Origin: Metarhizobium sp017305935
GTDB lineage: Bacteria; Pseudomonadota; Alphaproteobacteria; Rhizobiales; Rhizobiaceae
Length of the DNA stretch: 64,000 bases
Assembly: GCF_029601685.1 (NCBI RefSeq)
Contig: NZ_JARRIR010000002.1
Coordinates: 372,001-436,000 of the forward strand
Direction of reading: 5' to 3'
The notes beneath the pieces are model-generated. The model made no database searches. It had not been told where the DNA came from and worked only from the letters and a program-made list of their open reading frames with translations. The position numbers and the translations under genes were made by a program. Of this stretch, positions 43,776 through 52,531 are shown one piece after another (position 1 is the first letter of the stretch; every line of letters starts with the position of its first letter).

Positions 43776-44684
43776 TCAAACCGGGCCGGTGAACGTATCG
43801 CAGGCCTTCATGTCGCCGGTGTCGAAGCCGCGCTTGAACCATTTGACGCGCTGGGCCGAGGTGCCGTGGTTGAAACTGTCGGGCACGACATAACCCTGGC
43901 TACGCTTCTGCAGCGTATCGTCGCCGATCTGCTGGGCGGCGTTGAGCGCCTCCTCCAGGTCGCCGGCATCGAGAATGCCCTTCTGCTGGGTGAACTTGCC
44001 CCAGACGCCGGCAAAGCAATCCGCCTGCAATTCGACACGCACCGACATGCGGTTGGCATCGGTCTCCGACATGCTCTGGCGCATCTGGTTGAACTTCGGC
44101 AGGATGCCGAGCAGGTTCTGAACGTGGTGGCCGACCTCGTGCGCGATCACATAGGCCTCGGCGAAATCGCCGGAGGCGCCGAACTGCTGGTCGAGCTGGC
44201 GGAAGAAATCCGTATCGAGATAGACCTTGCGGTCGCCCGGGCAATAGAAGGGGCCGGTGGCGGCCGAAGCCGAGCCGCAGGCCGATTGCGTGGCGCCGGA
44301 AAACAGCACCATGCGCGGCTCCTCATAGGTGCGGCCATTGGCCTTGAAGATGCCGGTCCAGGTATCCTCGGTTTCGGCGAGCACGGTGCGCACGAAAGCG
44401 GTCATCTCGTCGTTCTGGGGCGTGGAGGCCTGCTGGTTCGATTCGGTCTGGAAATTCGTGCCGCCCATGCCGCCGTCGAGCAGGGTCAGCGGGTTGATGC
44501 CGAGGAACCAGCAGACGATCAGGATCAGCACGATGGAGCCGATGCCGAGCCCGCCGCCGCCGCGACCGATGGGGATGCGCACCCGCCGCCCGCCGCCGAA
44601 CGGATCGCCCCCTCCGAAACCGCCCGTGCCGGCGGAGCGCCGGTCCTCGATATTGTCCGACTGCCGGCGGCCTTTCCATTCCAT
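43776..44684 (-). CDS. YpfJ-family neutral zinc metallopeptidase
   Basis: 302 residues from MEWKGRRQSDNIEDRRS; GGGAGTTAAGACC precedes the ATG. A glycine/arginine-rich cytoplasmic head, one membrane segment (GIGSIVLILIVCWFLGINPL), then the DUF/zinc metallopeptidase domain: ACGSASAATGPFYCPGDRKV and the zinc site HEVGHHVQN. The C-terminus (FNHGTSAQRVKWFKRGFDTG) is typical of YpfJ. Inner-membrane anchored, periplasmic peptidase of unknown substrate. Confidence 0.92.
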   Translation of the reverse strand: MEWKGRRQSDNIEDRRSAGTGGFGGGDPFGGGRRVRIPIGRGGGGLGIGSIVLILIVCWFLGINPLTLLDGGMGGTNFQTESNQQASTPQNDEMTAFVRTVLAETEDTWTGIFKANGRTYEEPRMVLFSGATQSACGSASAATGPFYCPGDRKVYLDTDFFRQLDQQFGASGDFAEAYVIAHEVGHHVQNLLGILPKFNQMRQSMSETDANRMSVRVELQADCFAGVWGKFTQQKGILDAGDLEEALNAAQQIGDDTLQKRSQGYVVPDSFNHGTSAQRVKWFKRGFDTGDMKACDTFTGPV

Positions 44685-44738
44685 GGTCTTAACTCCCGTC
44701 CTTGTCTCCCGGATGTTAAGCAAAGAACGGCGAAAACA

Positions 44739-45254
44739 TCAAATGCGTTCCGCGCCCTCCTTCATGCCGCGCCCGACGATGAGATAGAGTAGGCCGCAAA
44801 TGCCGATCGCCATACCGGCGAGCAACAGTGCCTGCGAAGCCGTTCCCGCGCCCGTGGCGCTCGACCAGACGACCTCATGCATGATCCGCCCCGGCAGCAG
44901 CGTGAAAGCCCCTGCTCCGACGATGCCACCGAAATAGAGGCCGATCACCTGCCGGCGATGATCGGCGATGCGCCGCTGCCTGGCTGAGCGATAGGCGGCG
45001 AAGGCGCCGTAGATGACATAGGCGGAGAGCAGGTGGATGGGGCTGAAGCCGTGGAACATGTTTATGCTGTGGATGAAGAAGGAAGATGCGGCGCTGACCA
45101 CCATCAGCGCCAGCCACACGCGGCCCAGGCGCCGATGCAGCGGCGTGCCCTTGCGCGCCAGCAACATCCAGATGCCGAGCAGAGCGGCGGGCACGACGGT
45201 GGCGACATGGATCTGGATGGCGAGCGGCGCGTCGAGAAGGGGCGCGAGCGTCAT
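44739..45254 (-). CDS. DUF2306-like membrane protein
   Basis: 171 residues from MTLAPLLDAPLAIQIHVATV; GCAGGAGTTATGCC precedes this ATG. Four membrane helices with conserved-looking HVATVVPAALLGIW, LHRRLGRVWLALM, SSFFIHSINMFHGFSPIHLL and IADHRRQVIGLYFGG, the histidine-rich pattern of DUF2306. These may bind heme or metal, but the function is unknown. Confidence 0.75.
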   Translation of the reverse strand: MTLAPLLDAPLAIQIHVATVVPAALLGIWMLLARKGTPLHRRLGRVWLALMVVSAASSFFIHSINMFHGFSPIHLLSAYVIYGAFAAYRSARQRRIADHRRQVIGLYFGGIVGAGAFTLLPGRIMHEVVWSSATGAGTASQALLLAGMAIGICGLLYLIVGRGMKEGAERI

Positions 45255-45361
45255 GGCATAACTCCTGCACGGATTGATCTTGCCAATCGGTTGGATCAAC
45301 GGTCTAAAGCGCTCAAGCAGACATGCGCGGCAGGGCGGAAAACTTCGTGAAAGACGGCATC

Positions 45362-46144
45362 ATGCAATCCACGCTTCGCGAAATGCAGGCCTTTCTGCGC
45401 CTGCGGAACCTGTGGATCACCTTCGCGGCGGTGGTGCTGCTGTTCACCGTCACCGGCCCGTTCGGCACCTATGAGCACCTGCGCGCCCTGCCGCGCTTTG
45501 CCTACTGGTTCACCGTCCATGCGCTCGCCTGGCCGACGGCCATTGCCTTTTCCATCGCCGGCAACCGGCTGCTCGAACGCCTGACCCCCTATATGTTCAT
45601 GCGCATGATGACCGGCGCGGCCGTCGCCGCCTTGCCGATTGCCGCCCTGGTCAAACTCATCGACTATGCCTGGTTCGCGACACCGCCGACGCTGGCGGGA
45701 ATGGCCGGCGGCGTTCTCTCCTCGCTGCCCCTCTGCCTGATATTCTGCGTCATCTCCTACATGACGCTGGCGAACGGCAAGGCCGCTGCGGATTTCGAGC
45801 GACCGCAGCCGGCCGCCGTCGATTCGCAACCGCCCGGCGCGCGTCTGCTGGCCCGCCTGAAACCGCAAAATCGCGGGACGCTGCTGCATCTTTCGGTTCA
45901 GGATCATTATACGCACGTGCGCACCAGCCGCGGCAGCGAACTGATCCTGCTGCGCTTCTCCGATGCGCTCCGGGAAATCGACGGTGTCGACGGCATGCAG
46001 GTCCACCGCTCGCACTGGGTCGCGACCGCCTTCGTCGCCCGCCTAGAGCGCGGGGACGGCAAGCTTACGGCCATCCTCGAAGACGGCACTGAAATCCCCG
46101 TCAGCCGCACTTATGCGGCGCAGGCGCGGGCACGGTTCGGTTAA
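45362..46144 (+). CDS. Membrane-bound LytTR-domain transcriptional regulator
   Basis: 260 residues from MQSTLREMQAFLRLRN (an ATG at 45323 is also in frame). Four membrane helices in the first ~150 residues (LWITFAAVVLLFTVTGPFG, WFTVHALAWPTAIAFSIAG and two more), then a linker and a C-terminal LytTR DNA-binding domain (about 165-258): LLHLSVQDHYTHVRTSRGSE, QVHRSHWVATAFV, LEDGTEIPVSRTY. No response-regulator receiver. Such proteins regulate transcription from the membrane. The divergent DUF2306 gene, 107 bp away, is the likely target. Confidence 0.85.
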   Translation: MQSTLREMQAFLRLRNLWITFAAVVLLFTVTGPFGTYEHLRALPRFAYWFTVHALAWPTAIAFSIAGNRLLERLTPYMFMRMMTGAAVAALPIAALVKLIDYAWFATPPTLAGMAGGVLSSLPLCLIFCVISYMTLANGKAAADFERPQPAAVDSQPPGARLLARLKPQNRGTLLHLSVQDHYTHVRTSRGSELILLRFSDALREIDGVDGMQVHRSHWVATAFVARLERGDGKLTAILEDGTEIPVSRTYAAQARARFG

Positions 46145-46152
46145 ACGACCGG

Positions 46153-47088
46153 TCAGGTCTGCGTGGCCACCATTGTCTTCGCGGTCCGCACCGGCGCATG
46201 GGCGCGCAGGTTGCACAGCGCGCTGACGCTCGAGATCGATATGGAGGCAACGCCGATGCCGGCGATGACATCCACCAGATAATGATTGGCATGCGAGATC
46301 GCCGAGACCGCCATGAGCACATTGAGGGCGAGGAACGGATAACGCAGCAGGCGAATATCCCACATCGCCCAGGCGCACAGCACCGCAGCGGCGGCATGGA
46401 CCGAAGGAAAGGTCACGATCCCCATCATCTTCGGAAAGGAAAAGATGAAATCCGGATCCGAGCGAACGGCGTTGAACTGCTCCAGAAACGCATAGCCGAA
46501 ATGGGCATTGATATTGTCAAGCGATTGCGGCGCCACCGCATAGACGCTGTAGGTGCCGAGCGCCGGATACCAGAGCGAAATCAGGATCGACAGGAAACAC
46601 AAGAGGCCATAGCCCAGCACCATGGCATAGCAGCGGGCATAGCGGCCGAATGCGGCAAGCAGGATCGGAATGCCCAGCAGTTGCAGGCCGAAGCTCTGAT
46701 AGGCCTGCCCCAGGCTTTCCGCCAGAAGCGGACGCGCATCCACGAAACGGATGAAGGCGCGCCAGTCGAAGCCGAGCGCGGTATCCATGCGCATCAGCCG
46801 CTCATCCGCCAGCGGAAAATTCGCCCCCATGGCGATATAGGTGGAAAGCCCCACCGGCACCGACAGCAGCAATCCGCAGAGAATGCATTCGAGCAATACC
46901 CGCATCGGCTCCATGCGGCGGAACATCGTATAGGCGATCGCGGCGCCGAAGACCGGAATGAGAACCGCGCACAGCTTCATGATCGAGCCGTATTCCACGG
47001 CCGGTCCGACCATCCATGCCAGGCCGAAGACGATCCCATAGGCAAGCAGGGTCATCGAAAAGAGCAGCAGGCGCGGCTGCAGGAGCAT
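46153..47088 (-). CDS. PAP2-superfamily membrane phosphatase
   Basis: 311 residues, six or more membrane helices. PAP2 motifs: KMMGIVTFPSVHAAAAVLCA (PSxHA, with Ser-Val-His-Ala) and SHANHYLVDVIAGIGVASIS (His nucleophile in NHYLVDV); the first (K-x6-RP) motif is not clear. Inner-membrane lipid or polyprenyl phosphatase family, similar to the inositolphosphotransferase-like group. Converges on the LytTR gene, 8 bp apart. Confidence 0.85.
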   Translation of the reverse strand: MLLQPRLLLFSMTLLAYGIVFGLAWMVGPAVEYGSIMKLCAVLIPVFGAAIAYTMFRRMEPMRVLLECILCGLLLSVPVGLSTYIAMGANFPLADERLMRMDTALGFDWRAFIRFVDARPLLAESLGQAYQSFGLQLLGIPILLAAFGRYARCYAMVLGYGLLCFLSILISLWYPALGTYSVYAVAPQSLDNINAHFGYAFLEQFNAVRSDPDFIFSFPKMMGIVTFPSVHAAAAVLCAWAMWDIRLLRYPFLALNVLMAVSAISHANHYLVDVIAGIGVASISISSVSALCNLRAHAPVRTAKTMVATQT

Positions 47089-47382
47089 GGGGCGTATCCT
47101 CGACGGGGCGATCTGGAGCGGGGCAATCGCGCCCCTTCGCCATAAGACACGCCATCGGTAAAAAAACGGGAAAAGGCTAAGCCTTTGCCGCTTCCGAATT
47201 CATGGAAACGAGGCCATATAGGCGCGCCAGACCTGTTGTTGAGGAAACTGCATTTATGGGGTTCCGTTCCCCCCGACATTTGCCTATAAGCCGCTTCTAG
47301 CCTTTCGAAACGACATAGTGCCCCCGGCCGGTGGAAAACACCGGGACCGGTTGTTCGCGCACGCTAGAAAACGGATGACGAT

Positions 47383-50300
47383 ATGCCGAAGCGCCAAGAC
47401 CTCAAATCGATCCTCATCATCGGCGCGGGGCCGATCGTCATCGGCCAGGCCTGCGAATTCGACTATTCGGGCACGCAGGCCTGCAAGGCGCTGAAGGAGG
47501 AAGGCTACCGCGTCATCCTCGTCAACTCCAACCCGGCGACGATCATGACCGATCCGGGCTTGGCCGACGCCACCTATGTCGAGCCGATCACCCCCGAGGT
47601 CGTGGCAAAGATCATCGCCAAGGAGCGCCCGGACGCGCTGCTGCCGACCATGGGCGGCCAGACGGCGCTCAACACCGCCCTCTCCCTGAAGCGCATGGGC
47701 GTTCTCGACCGCTACAATGTCGAGATGATCGGCGCCAAGCCGGCCGCCATCGACATGGCCGAGGACCGCGCCCTGTTCCGCGAGGCCATGGCCCGGATCG
47801 GCCTGGAAACCCCGCGCTCCATGCTCGCCAACGCCACCGACATCAAGGATGCCGACCGCAAGAAGCACGAGGCCGAGCGCGCCAAGCTGAAGGGGGAACT
47901 CTCCGGCCCCGATCTCGACAAGGCGCTCGACGCCCTTGAAAACCAGTGGAACCTCGGCGAGACCGACCGCAAGCAGCGCTACCTGAGCCATGCCATGGCG
48001 GTTGCCGCCCAGGCGCTCGATCATGTCGGCCTGCCGGCGATCATCCGCCCCTCCTTCACGCTCGGCGGCACCGGCGGCGGCATCGCCTATAACCGCTCGG
48101 AATTCTTCGACATCGTCTCCGGCGGCCTCGACGCCTCGCCGACCACCGAAGTGCTGATCGAGGAATCGGTACTCGGCTGGAAGGAATACGAGATGGAGGT
48201 CGTCCGCGACACGGCGGACAACTGCATCATCATCTGCTCCATCGAGAACATCGACCCGATGGGCGTCCACACCGGCGATTCCATCACCGTAGCGCCGGCG
48301 CTGACGCTGACCGACAAGGAATACCAGATCATGCGCAACGCCTCGATCGCGGTGCTGCGCGAGATCGGCGTCGAGACCGGCGGCTCGAACGTGCAGTTCG
48401 CCGTCAACCCGGCCGACGGCCGTCTCGTCGTCATCGAAATGAACCCGCGCGTCTCGCGCTCCTCCGCCCTTGCATCGAAAGCCACCGGCTTCCCGATCGC
48501 CAAGATAGCCGCCAAGTTGGCTATCGGCTATAGGCTGGACGAACTGGAGAACGACATCACCGGCGGCGCGACGCCGGCCTCGTTCGAGCCGTCCATCGAT
48601 TACGTGGTCACCAAGATCCCGCGTTTCGCCTTCGAAAAATTCCCCGGCGCCTCGCCGGTGCTGACCACTGCCATGAAATCGGTCGGTGAAGTCATGGCCA
48701 TCGGCCGCACTTTCGCCGAATCGCTGCAGAAGGCGCTACGCGGCCTCGAAACGGGTCTGACCGGCCTCGACGAGATCGAAATCCCCGGCCTCGGCGCCAA
48801 TGGCGACAGCGGCGACGACAAGAACGCCATCCGCGCCGCCATCGGCACGCCGACGCCGGACCGACTTCGCATGGTCGCCCAGGCGCTGCGTCTCGGCATG
48901 TCCGAAGAAGAAGTGCATGAAGGCTGCAAGATCGATCCGTGGTTCATCGCCCAGTTCAAGGCGATCGTCGACATGGAAGCCCGCATCCGCGAGCACGGCC
49001 TGCCGGAAGATGCCGAAAACCTGCGCATGCTGAAGGCCATGGGCTTCTCCGACGCCCGCCTTGCGAGCCTCACCGGCGGCAAGCCGAAAGACGTCGCCAT
49101 GCTGCGCAACCGGCTGAACGTGCGCCCGGTCTTCAAGCGCATCGACACTTGCGCCGCCGAATTCGCCTCGCCGACCGCCTATATGTATTCGACCTATGAA
49201 ACGCCCTTCGTCGGCGAAGCCCGTTCGGAAGCCGGCATTTCGGATCGCAGGAAGGTCGTCATCCTCGGCGGCGGCCCGAACCGTATCGGCCAGGGCATCG
49301 AGTTCGACTATTGCTGCTGCCATGCCGCCTTCGCGCTGAAGGATGCCGGCTTCGAAGCGATCATGATCAACTGCAACCCGGAAACCGTCTCCACCGACTA
49401 CGACACCTCCGACCGCCTTTATTTCGAACCGCTGACGGCCGAGGATGTCATCGAAATCATGCGCGCCGAGCAGGAAAAGGGCGAGTTGGTCGGCGTCATC
49501 GTCCAGTTCGGCGGCCAGACGCCGCTGAAGCTGGCGGAAGCGCTGGAAAAGAACGGCATCCCGATCCTCGGCACCGCGCCTGATATGATCGATCTTGCCG
49601 AAGACCGCGACCGCTTCCAGAAGCTGTTGATGAAGCTCGATCTCGCCCAGCCGAACAACGGCATCGCCTATTCGGTCGAGCAGGCCCGCCTCGTCGCCTC
49701 CGAAATCGGCTTCCCGCTGGTCGTGCGCCCGTCCTACGTGCTCGGCGGCCGCGCCATGCAGATCCTGCATTCGGAAAGCCAGCTCCAGACCTACCTGCTC
49801 GACACCGTGCCGGAACTGGTGCCGGAAGACATCAAGCAGCGTTACCCGAACGACAAGACCGGCCAGATCAACACCCTGCTCGGCAAGAATCCGCTGCTCT
49901 TCGACTCGTACCTGACCAACGCCACCGAAGTCGATGTCGATGCTTTGAGCGACGGCAAGGACGTCTACGTCGCCGGTATCATGGAGCATATCGAGGAAGC
50001 CGGCATCCATTCGGGCGACAGCGCCTGCTCGCTGCCGCCGCGCACGCTCTCGCCTGAAATGGTCGACGAGTTGGAACGCCAGACCAAGGCGCTCGCCAAG
50101 GCGCTGAACGTCGGCGGGTTGATGAACGTGCAATATGCCATCAAGGACGGCACGATCTACGTTCTCGAAGTCAACCCGCGCGCCTCGCGTACCGTGCCTT
50201 TCGTCGCCAAGACGGTCGGCGCACCGATCGCCAAGATCGCCGCCCGTGTCATGGCCGGCGAATCCCTCGACCCGACCTTCGCCGCCTATGGCGAGAAGCC

Positions 50301-50880
50301 GGATCCGCGCGCGCTGAAGCATATCGCCGTCAAGGAAGCCGTCTTCCCCTTCGCCCGCTTCCCGGGCGTCGATACGCTGCTCGGGCCGGAAATGCGCTCG
50401 ACCGGTGAAGTCATCGGCCTCGACACCGATTTCGCGCTGGCCTTCGCCAAATCGCAGCTCGGCGCCGGCGTCGAGCTGCCGCGCGAAGGCACGGTCTTCG
50501 TTTCGGTGCGCGACGACGACAAGGAACGCGTCCTGCCGGCGATCAAGCTTCTGGTCGAAATCGGCTTCAAGGTCCTGGCAACCGGCGGCACCCAGCGCTT
50601 CCTCGCCGAAAACGGCATTGCGGCGACCAAGATCAACAAGGTTCTGGAAGGGCGCCCGCATATCGAGGACGCCATCCGCAACCGCCAGGTCCAGCTGGTC
50701 ATCAACACGACGGACGGCAACAAGGCGATTTCCGATTCGAAATCGCTGCGTCGCGCCACGCTGATGCAGAAGGTGCCCTACTACACCACCATGGCCGGCG
50801 CCGAATCCGCCGCCCAGGCAATCAAGGCCCTGAAAGCCGGCAATCTGGAAGTGCGGCCGCTGCAGAGCTATTTCGCCTGA
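47383..50880 (+). CDS. carB: Carbamoyl-phosphate synthase large subunit
   Basis: 1165 residues, somewhat longer than the E. coli protein (about 1073), as in other Rhizobiaceae, mainly from an insertion near residue 150-185 (ATDIKDADRKKHEAERAKLK). Two homologous ATP-grasp halves (IIGAGPIVIGQACEFDYSGT and VILGGGPNRIGQGIEFDYCC), an oligomerisation domain and the C-terminal MGS-like allosteric domain (GFKVLATGGTQRFLAENG). It makes carbamoyl phosphate from bicarbonate, ammonia and two ATP. Confidence 0.97.
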   Translation: MPKRQDLKSILIIGAGPIVIGQACEFDYSGTQACKALKEEGYRVILVNSNPATIMTDPGLADATYVEPITPEVVAKIIAKERPDALLPTMGGQTALNTALSLKRMGVLDRYNVEMIGAKPAAIDMAEDRALFREAMARIGLETPRSMLANATDIKDADRKKHEAERAKLKGELSGPDLDKALDALENQWNLGETDRKQRYLSHAMAVAAQALDHVGLPAIIRPSFTLGGTGGGIAYNRSEFFDIVSGGLDASPTTEVLIEESVLGWKEYEMEVVRDTADNCIIICSIENIDPMGVHTGDSITVAPALTLTDKEYQIMRNASIAVLREIGVETGGSNVQFAVNPADGRLVVIEMNPRVSRSSALASKATGFPIAKIAAKLAIGYRLDELENDITGGATPASFEPSIDYVVTKIPRFAFEKFPGASPVLTTAMKSVGEVMAIGRTFAESLQKALRGLETGLTGLDEIEIPGLGANGDSGDDKNAIRAAIGTPTPDRLRMVAQALRLGMSEEEVHEGCKIDPWFIAQFKAIVDMEARIREHGLPEDAENLRMLKAMGFSDARLASLTGGKPKDVAMLRNRLNVRPVFKRIDTCAAEFASPTAYMYSTYETPFVGEARSEAGISDRRKVVILGGGPNRIGQGIEFDYCCCHAAFALKDAGFEAIMINCNPETVSTDYDTSDRLYFEPLTAEDVIEIMRAEQEKGELVGVIVQFGGQTPLKLAEALEKNGIPILGTAPDMIDLAEDRDRFQKLLMKLDLAQPNNGIAYSVEQARLVASEIGFPLVVRPSYVLGGRAMQILHSESQLQTYLLDTVPELVPEDIKQRYPNDKTGQINTLLGKNPLLFDSYLTNATEVDVDALSDGKDVYVAGIMEHIEEAGIHSGDSACSLPPRTLSPEMVDELERQTKALAKALNVGGLMNVQYAIKDGTIYVLEVNPRASRTVPFVAKTVGAPIAKIAARVMAGESLDPTFAAYGEKPDPRALKHIAVKEAVFPFARFPGVDTLLGPEMRSTGEVIGLDTDFALAFAKSQLGAGVELPREGTVFVSVRDDDKERVLPAIKLLVEIGFKVLATGGTQRFLAENGIAATKINKVLEGRPHIEDAIRNRQVQLVINTTDGNKAISDSKSLRRATLMQKVPYYTTMAGAESAAQAIKALKAGNLEVRPLQSYFA

Positions 50881-50943
50881 CAAAAACGAGCGTCCCTTGC
50901 GGGGCGCTCCATACTGCGAAGAAGTCTTAAAAGCTTTCGCATC

Positions 50944-51028
50944 GTCATGCTCGGGCTTGTCCCGAGCATCTTCAGCCTCTTGATTTTATGTGATGTTTGC
51001 AGATCCTCGGCACAAGGCCGAGGATGAC
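50944..51028. repeat. RIME-type double palindrome
   Basis: Two hairpins, ATGCTCGGG-CTTGT-CCCGAGCAT (50947-50969) and ATCCTCGGC-ACAAG-GCCGAGGAT (51003-51025), with GTCAT...ATGAC ends. This is the pattern of Rhizobium intergenic mosaic elements. It sits in the gap between converging carB and udgX. Confidence 0.75.
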
Positions 51029-51034
51029 GCCCGT

Positions 51035-52531
51035 TTAAGGAATCGCGAGTCGGGCACGGGGCAAAGCGTCCTCTTCGGTCATACTGGCGGCCTGCATCAG
51101 GCAGGTCACCGCCTTCAAATCCTCCAGAAAATTCCGCCACTCCACCTCTTTCTTCTGCGGATCGGGAATGCGCAGCAGATAGGACGGATGCACCGTGACG
51201 AACAGCGCCCGGTCGCCCTCCATCGCCAGGGTCTGACCGCGCACTTCCGACAGCGGCTTGCGCTCACCGGTCAGGGCCGCATAGGCGGTTGCACCGAGCG
51301 CGACGATCAACTTCGGCTTCACGAGGTCGATTTCCTGCGTCAGCCACCAGCGGCAATGTTCGATCTCCCCCATATTGGGCTTCTGGTGGATGCGGCGCTT
51401 GCCGCGCGGCTCGTATTTGAAATGCTTGACCGCATTGGTGACGTAGAGCCGCCGGCGATCCAGCCCAACCTCCCCCGCCGCGCGGTCGAACAGCTTTCCG
51501 GCCGGGCCAACGAAGGGGCGACCGGCGAGATCTTCCTGGTCGCCCGGCTGCTCGCCGACGATCATGACCTCGGCATCGCCGGGACCTTCGCCGAAAACGG
51601 TCTGCGTGGCGTGGCAATGCAGCGGGCAACGCGTGCAACCCATCGCCTGGTTCCGCAAGGCTTCCCAATTATTGGCAGGCACGGGCAAGGTTTCCGCCGG
51701 AAAGGAAGATTGCAGCCGGTCGTGGAACGGCAGGGGTGTGGTCGCCTGCCGCGCCGCCATTTCGGCGACCCGCGTTTCCGCCTCGGCAATAAGCTCGGGG
51801 ATCAGCCGCGCCTCGGGCAGGTTCCTCCAGTATTTTTTCGGCATCTCCGCCTGCATCGCCTTCACCTTGAGGCGGGCGGGATTGAAGATGTTGGAATAAT
51901 AGATGCGCCAAAGGTCGTCGGTCGCGTCTTCGGCCTCCGGCCTCGCAGCCGGCTCCGGCGTCACCGTCAGCCTTTCGCCGTCCCAGGCAGCCGAGCCCTT
52001 CGGCGTGGCGATCAGCCAATCCATGTCGGTGAAGCGCCGCTGAAAGAAAGGCGCGGTGCGGGCAACGATAAAATGCTCCGGCTCGAACCAGGCGACGAAG
52101 CGCCGGCGCGCGCCCGGCGGCGCGACGATCTCCCGAAACCGGACGAAGGCCGTCATCTTGTGGGCATCGCGGCGCACGGATTTTTCCATCGCCCGGGCAG
52201 CGGCCACATCCGCATCCGCATGCACCCTCAAGAGCAGGCGCTCCTCATGCACCAGTCGCCACAACAGCCGATACAGCAGCGCAAAACGCGCCGGATCGCT
52301 GTGACAGATGGCGGCGGCGGCGAGGTCGAGAAAGGCGGCCGGCACGGCAGACGTCTTTCCCGCGCCGCCCGCCGGCACCGGCAAGGCGTCGAAATCTAGC
52401 CGCGCCTCCGCAGCATCAAACACGCGCCAGTCCACTGCATCGGGAGCAATTCCAGCCTGCAACAGCGCGCGGGCGGCGTCGCGCCATGGCTCGAATGCAC
52501 CCCTGCCCTCGATGACGGCGGCGTGGATCAT
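51035..52531 (-). CDS. udgX: DUF4130-UdgX fusion, uracil-DNA repair protein
   Basis: 498 residues. The N-terminal ~250 residues are a DUF4130 (TIGR03915) domain (HADADVAAARAMEKSVRRDA, KMTAFVRFREI, RFTDMDWLIATPKGSAAWD). The C-terminal ~215 residues are a family-4-like uracil-DNA glycosylase: Fe-S cysteines in MGCTRCPLHCHATQ, catalytic motif GEQPGDQED, and VHPSYLLR. It has the KRRIH insertion, His382, that defines UdgX, an enzyme which removes uracil and stays covalently bound to the abasic site through this His. The ATG overlaps the stop of the upstream radical SAM gene (ATGA). The LexA box of the operon implies SOS induction. Confidence 0.92.
   Translation of the reverse strand: MIHAAVIEGRGAFEPWRDAARALLQAGIAPDAVDWRVFDAAEARLDFDALPVPAGGAGKTSAVPAAFLDLAAAAICHSDPARFALLYRLLWRLVHEERLLLRVHADADVAAARAMEKSVRRDAHKMTAFVRFREIVAPPGARRRFVAWFEPEHFIVARTAPFFQRRFTDMDWLIATPKGSAAWDGERLTVTPEPAARPEAEDATDDLWRIYYSNIFNPARLKVKAMQAEMPKKYWRNLPEARLIPELIAEAETRVAEMAARQATTPLPFHDRLQSSFPAETLPVPANNWEALRNQAMGCTRCPLHCHATQTVFGEGPGDAEVMIVGEQPGDQEDLAGRPFVGPAGKLFDRAAGEVGLDRRRLYVTNAVKHFKYEPRGKRRIHQKPNMGEIEHCRWWLTQEIDLVKPKLIVALGATAYAALTGERKPLSEVRGQTLAMEGDRALFVTVHPSYLLRIPDPQKKEVEWRNFLEDLKAVTCLMQAASMTEEDALPRARLAIP

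Noticed and set aside
48736..50883. A 715-codon minus-strand open frame
   Set aside because: Antisense of the 3' half of carB.
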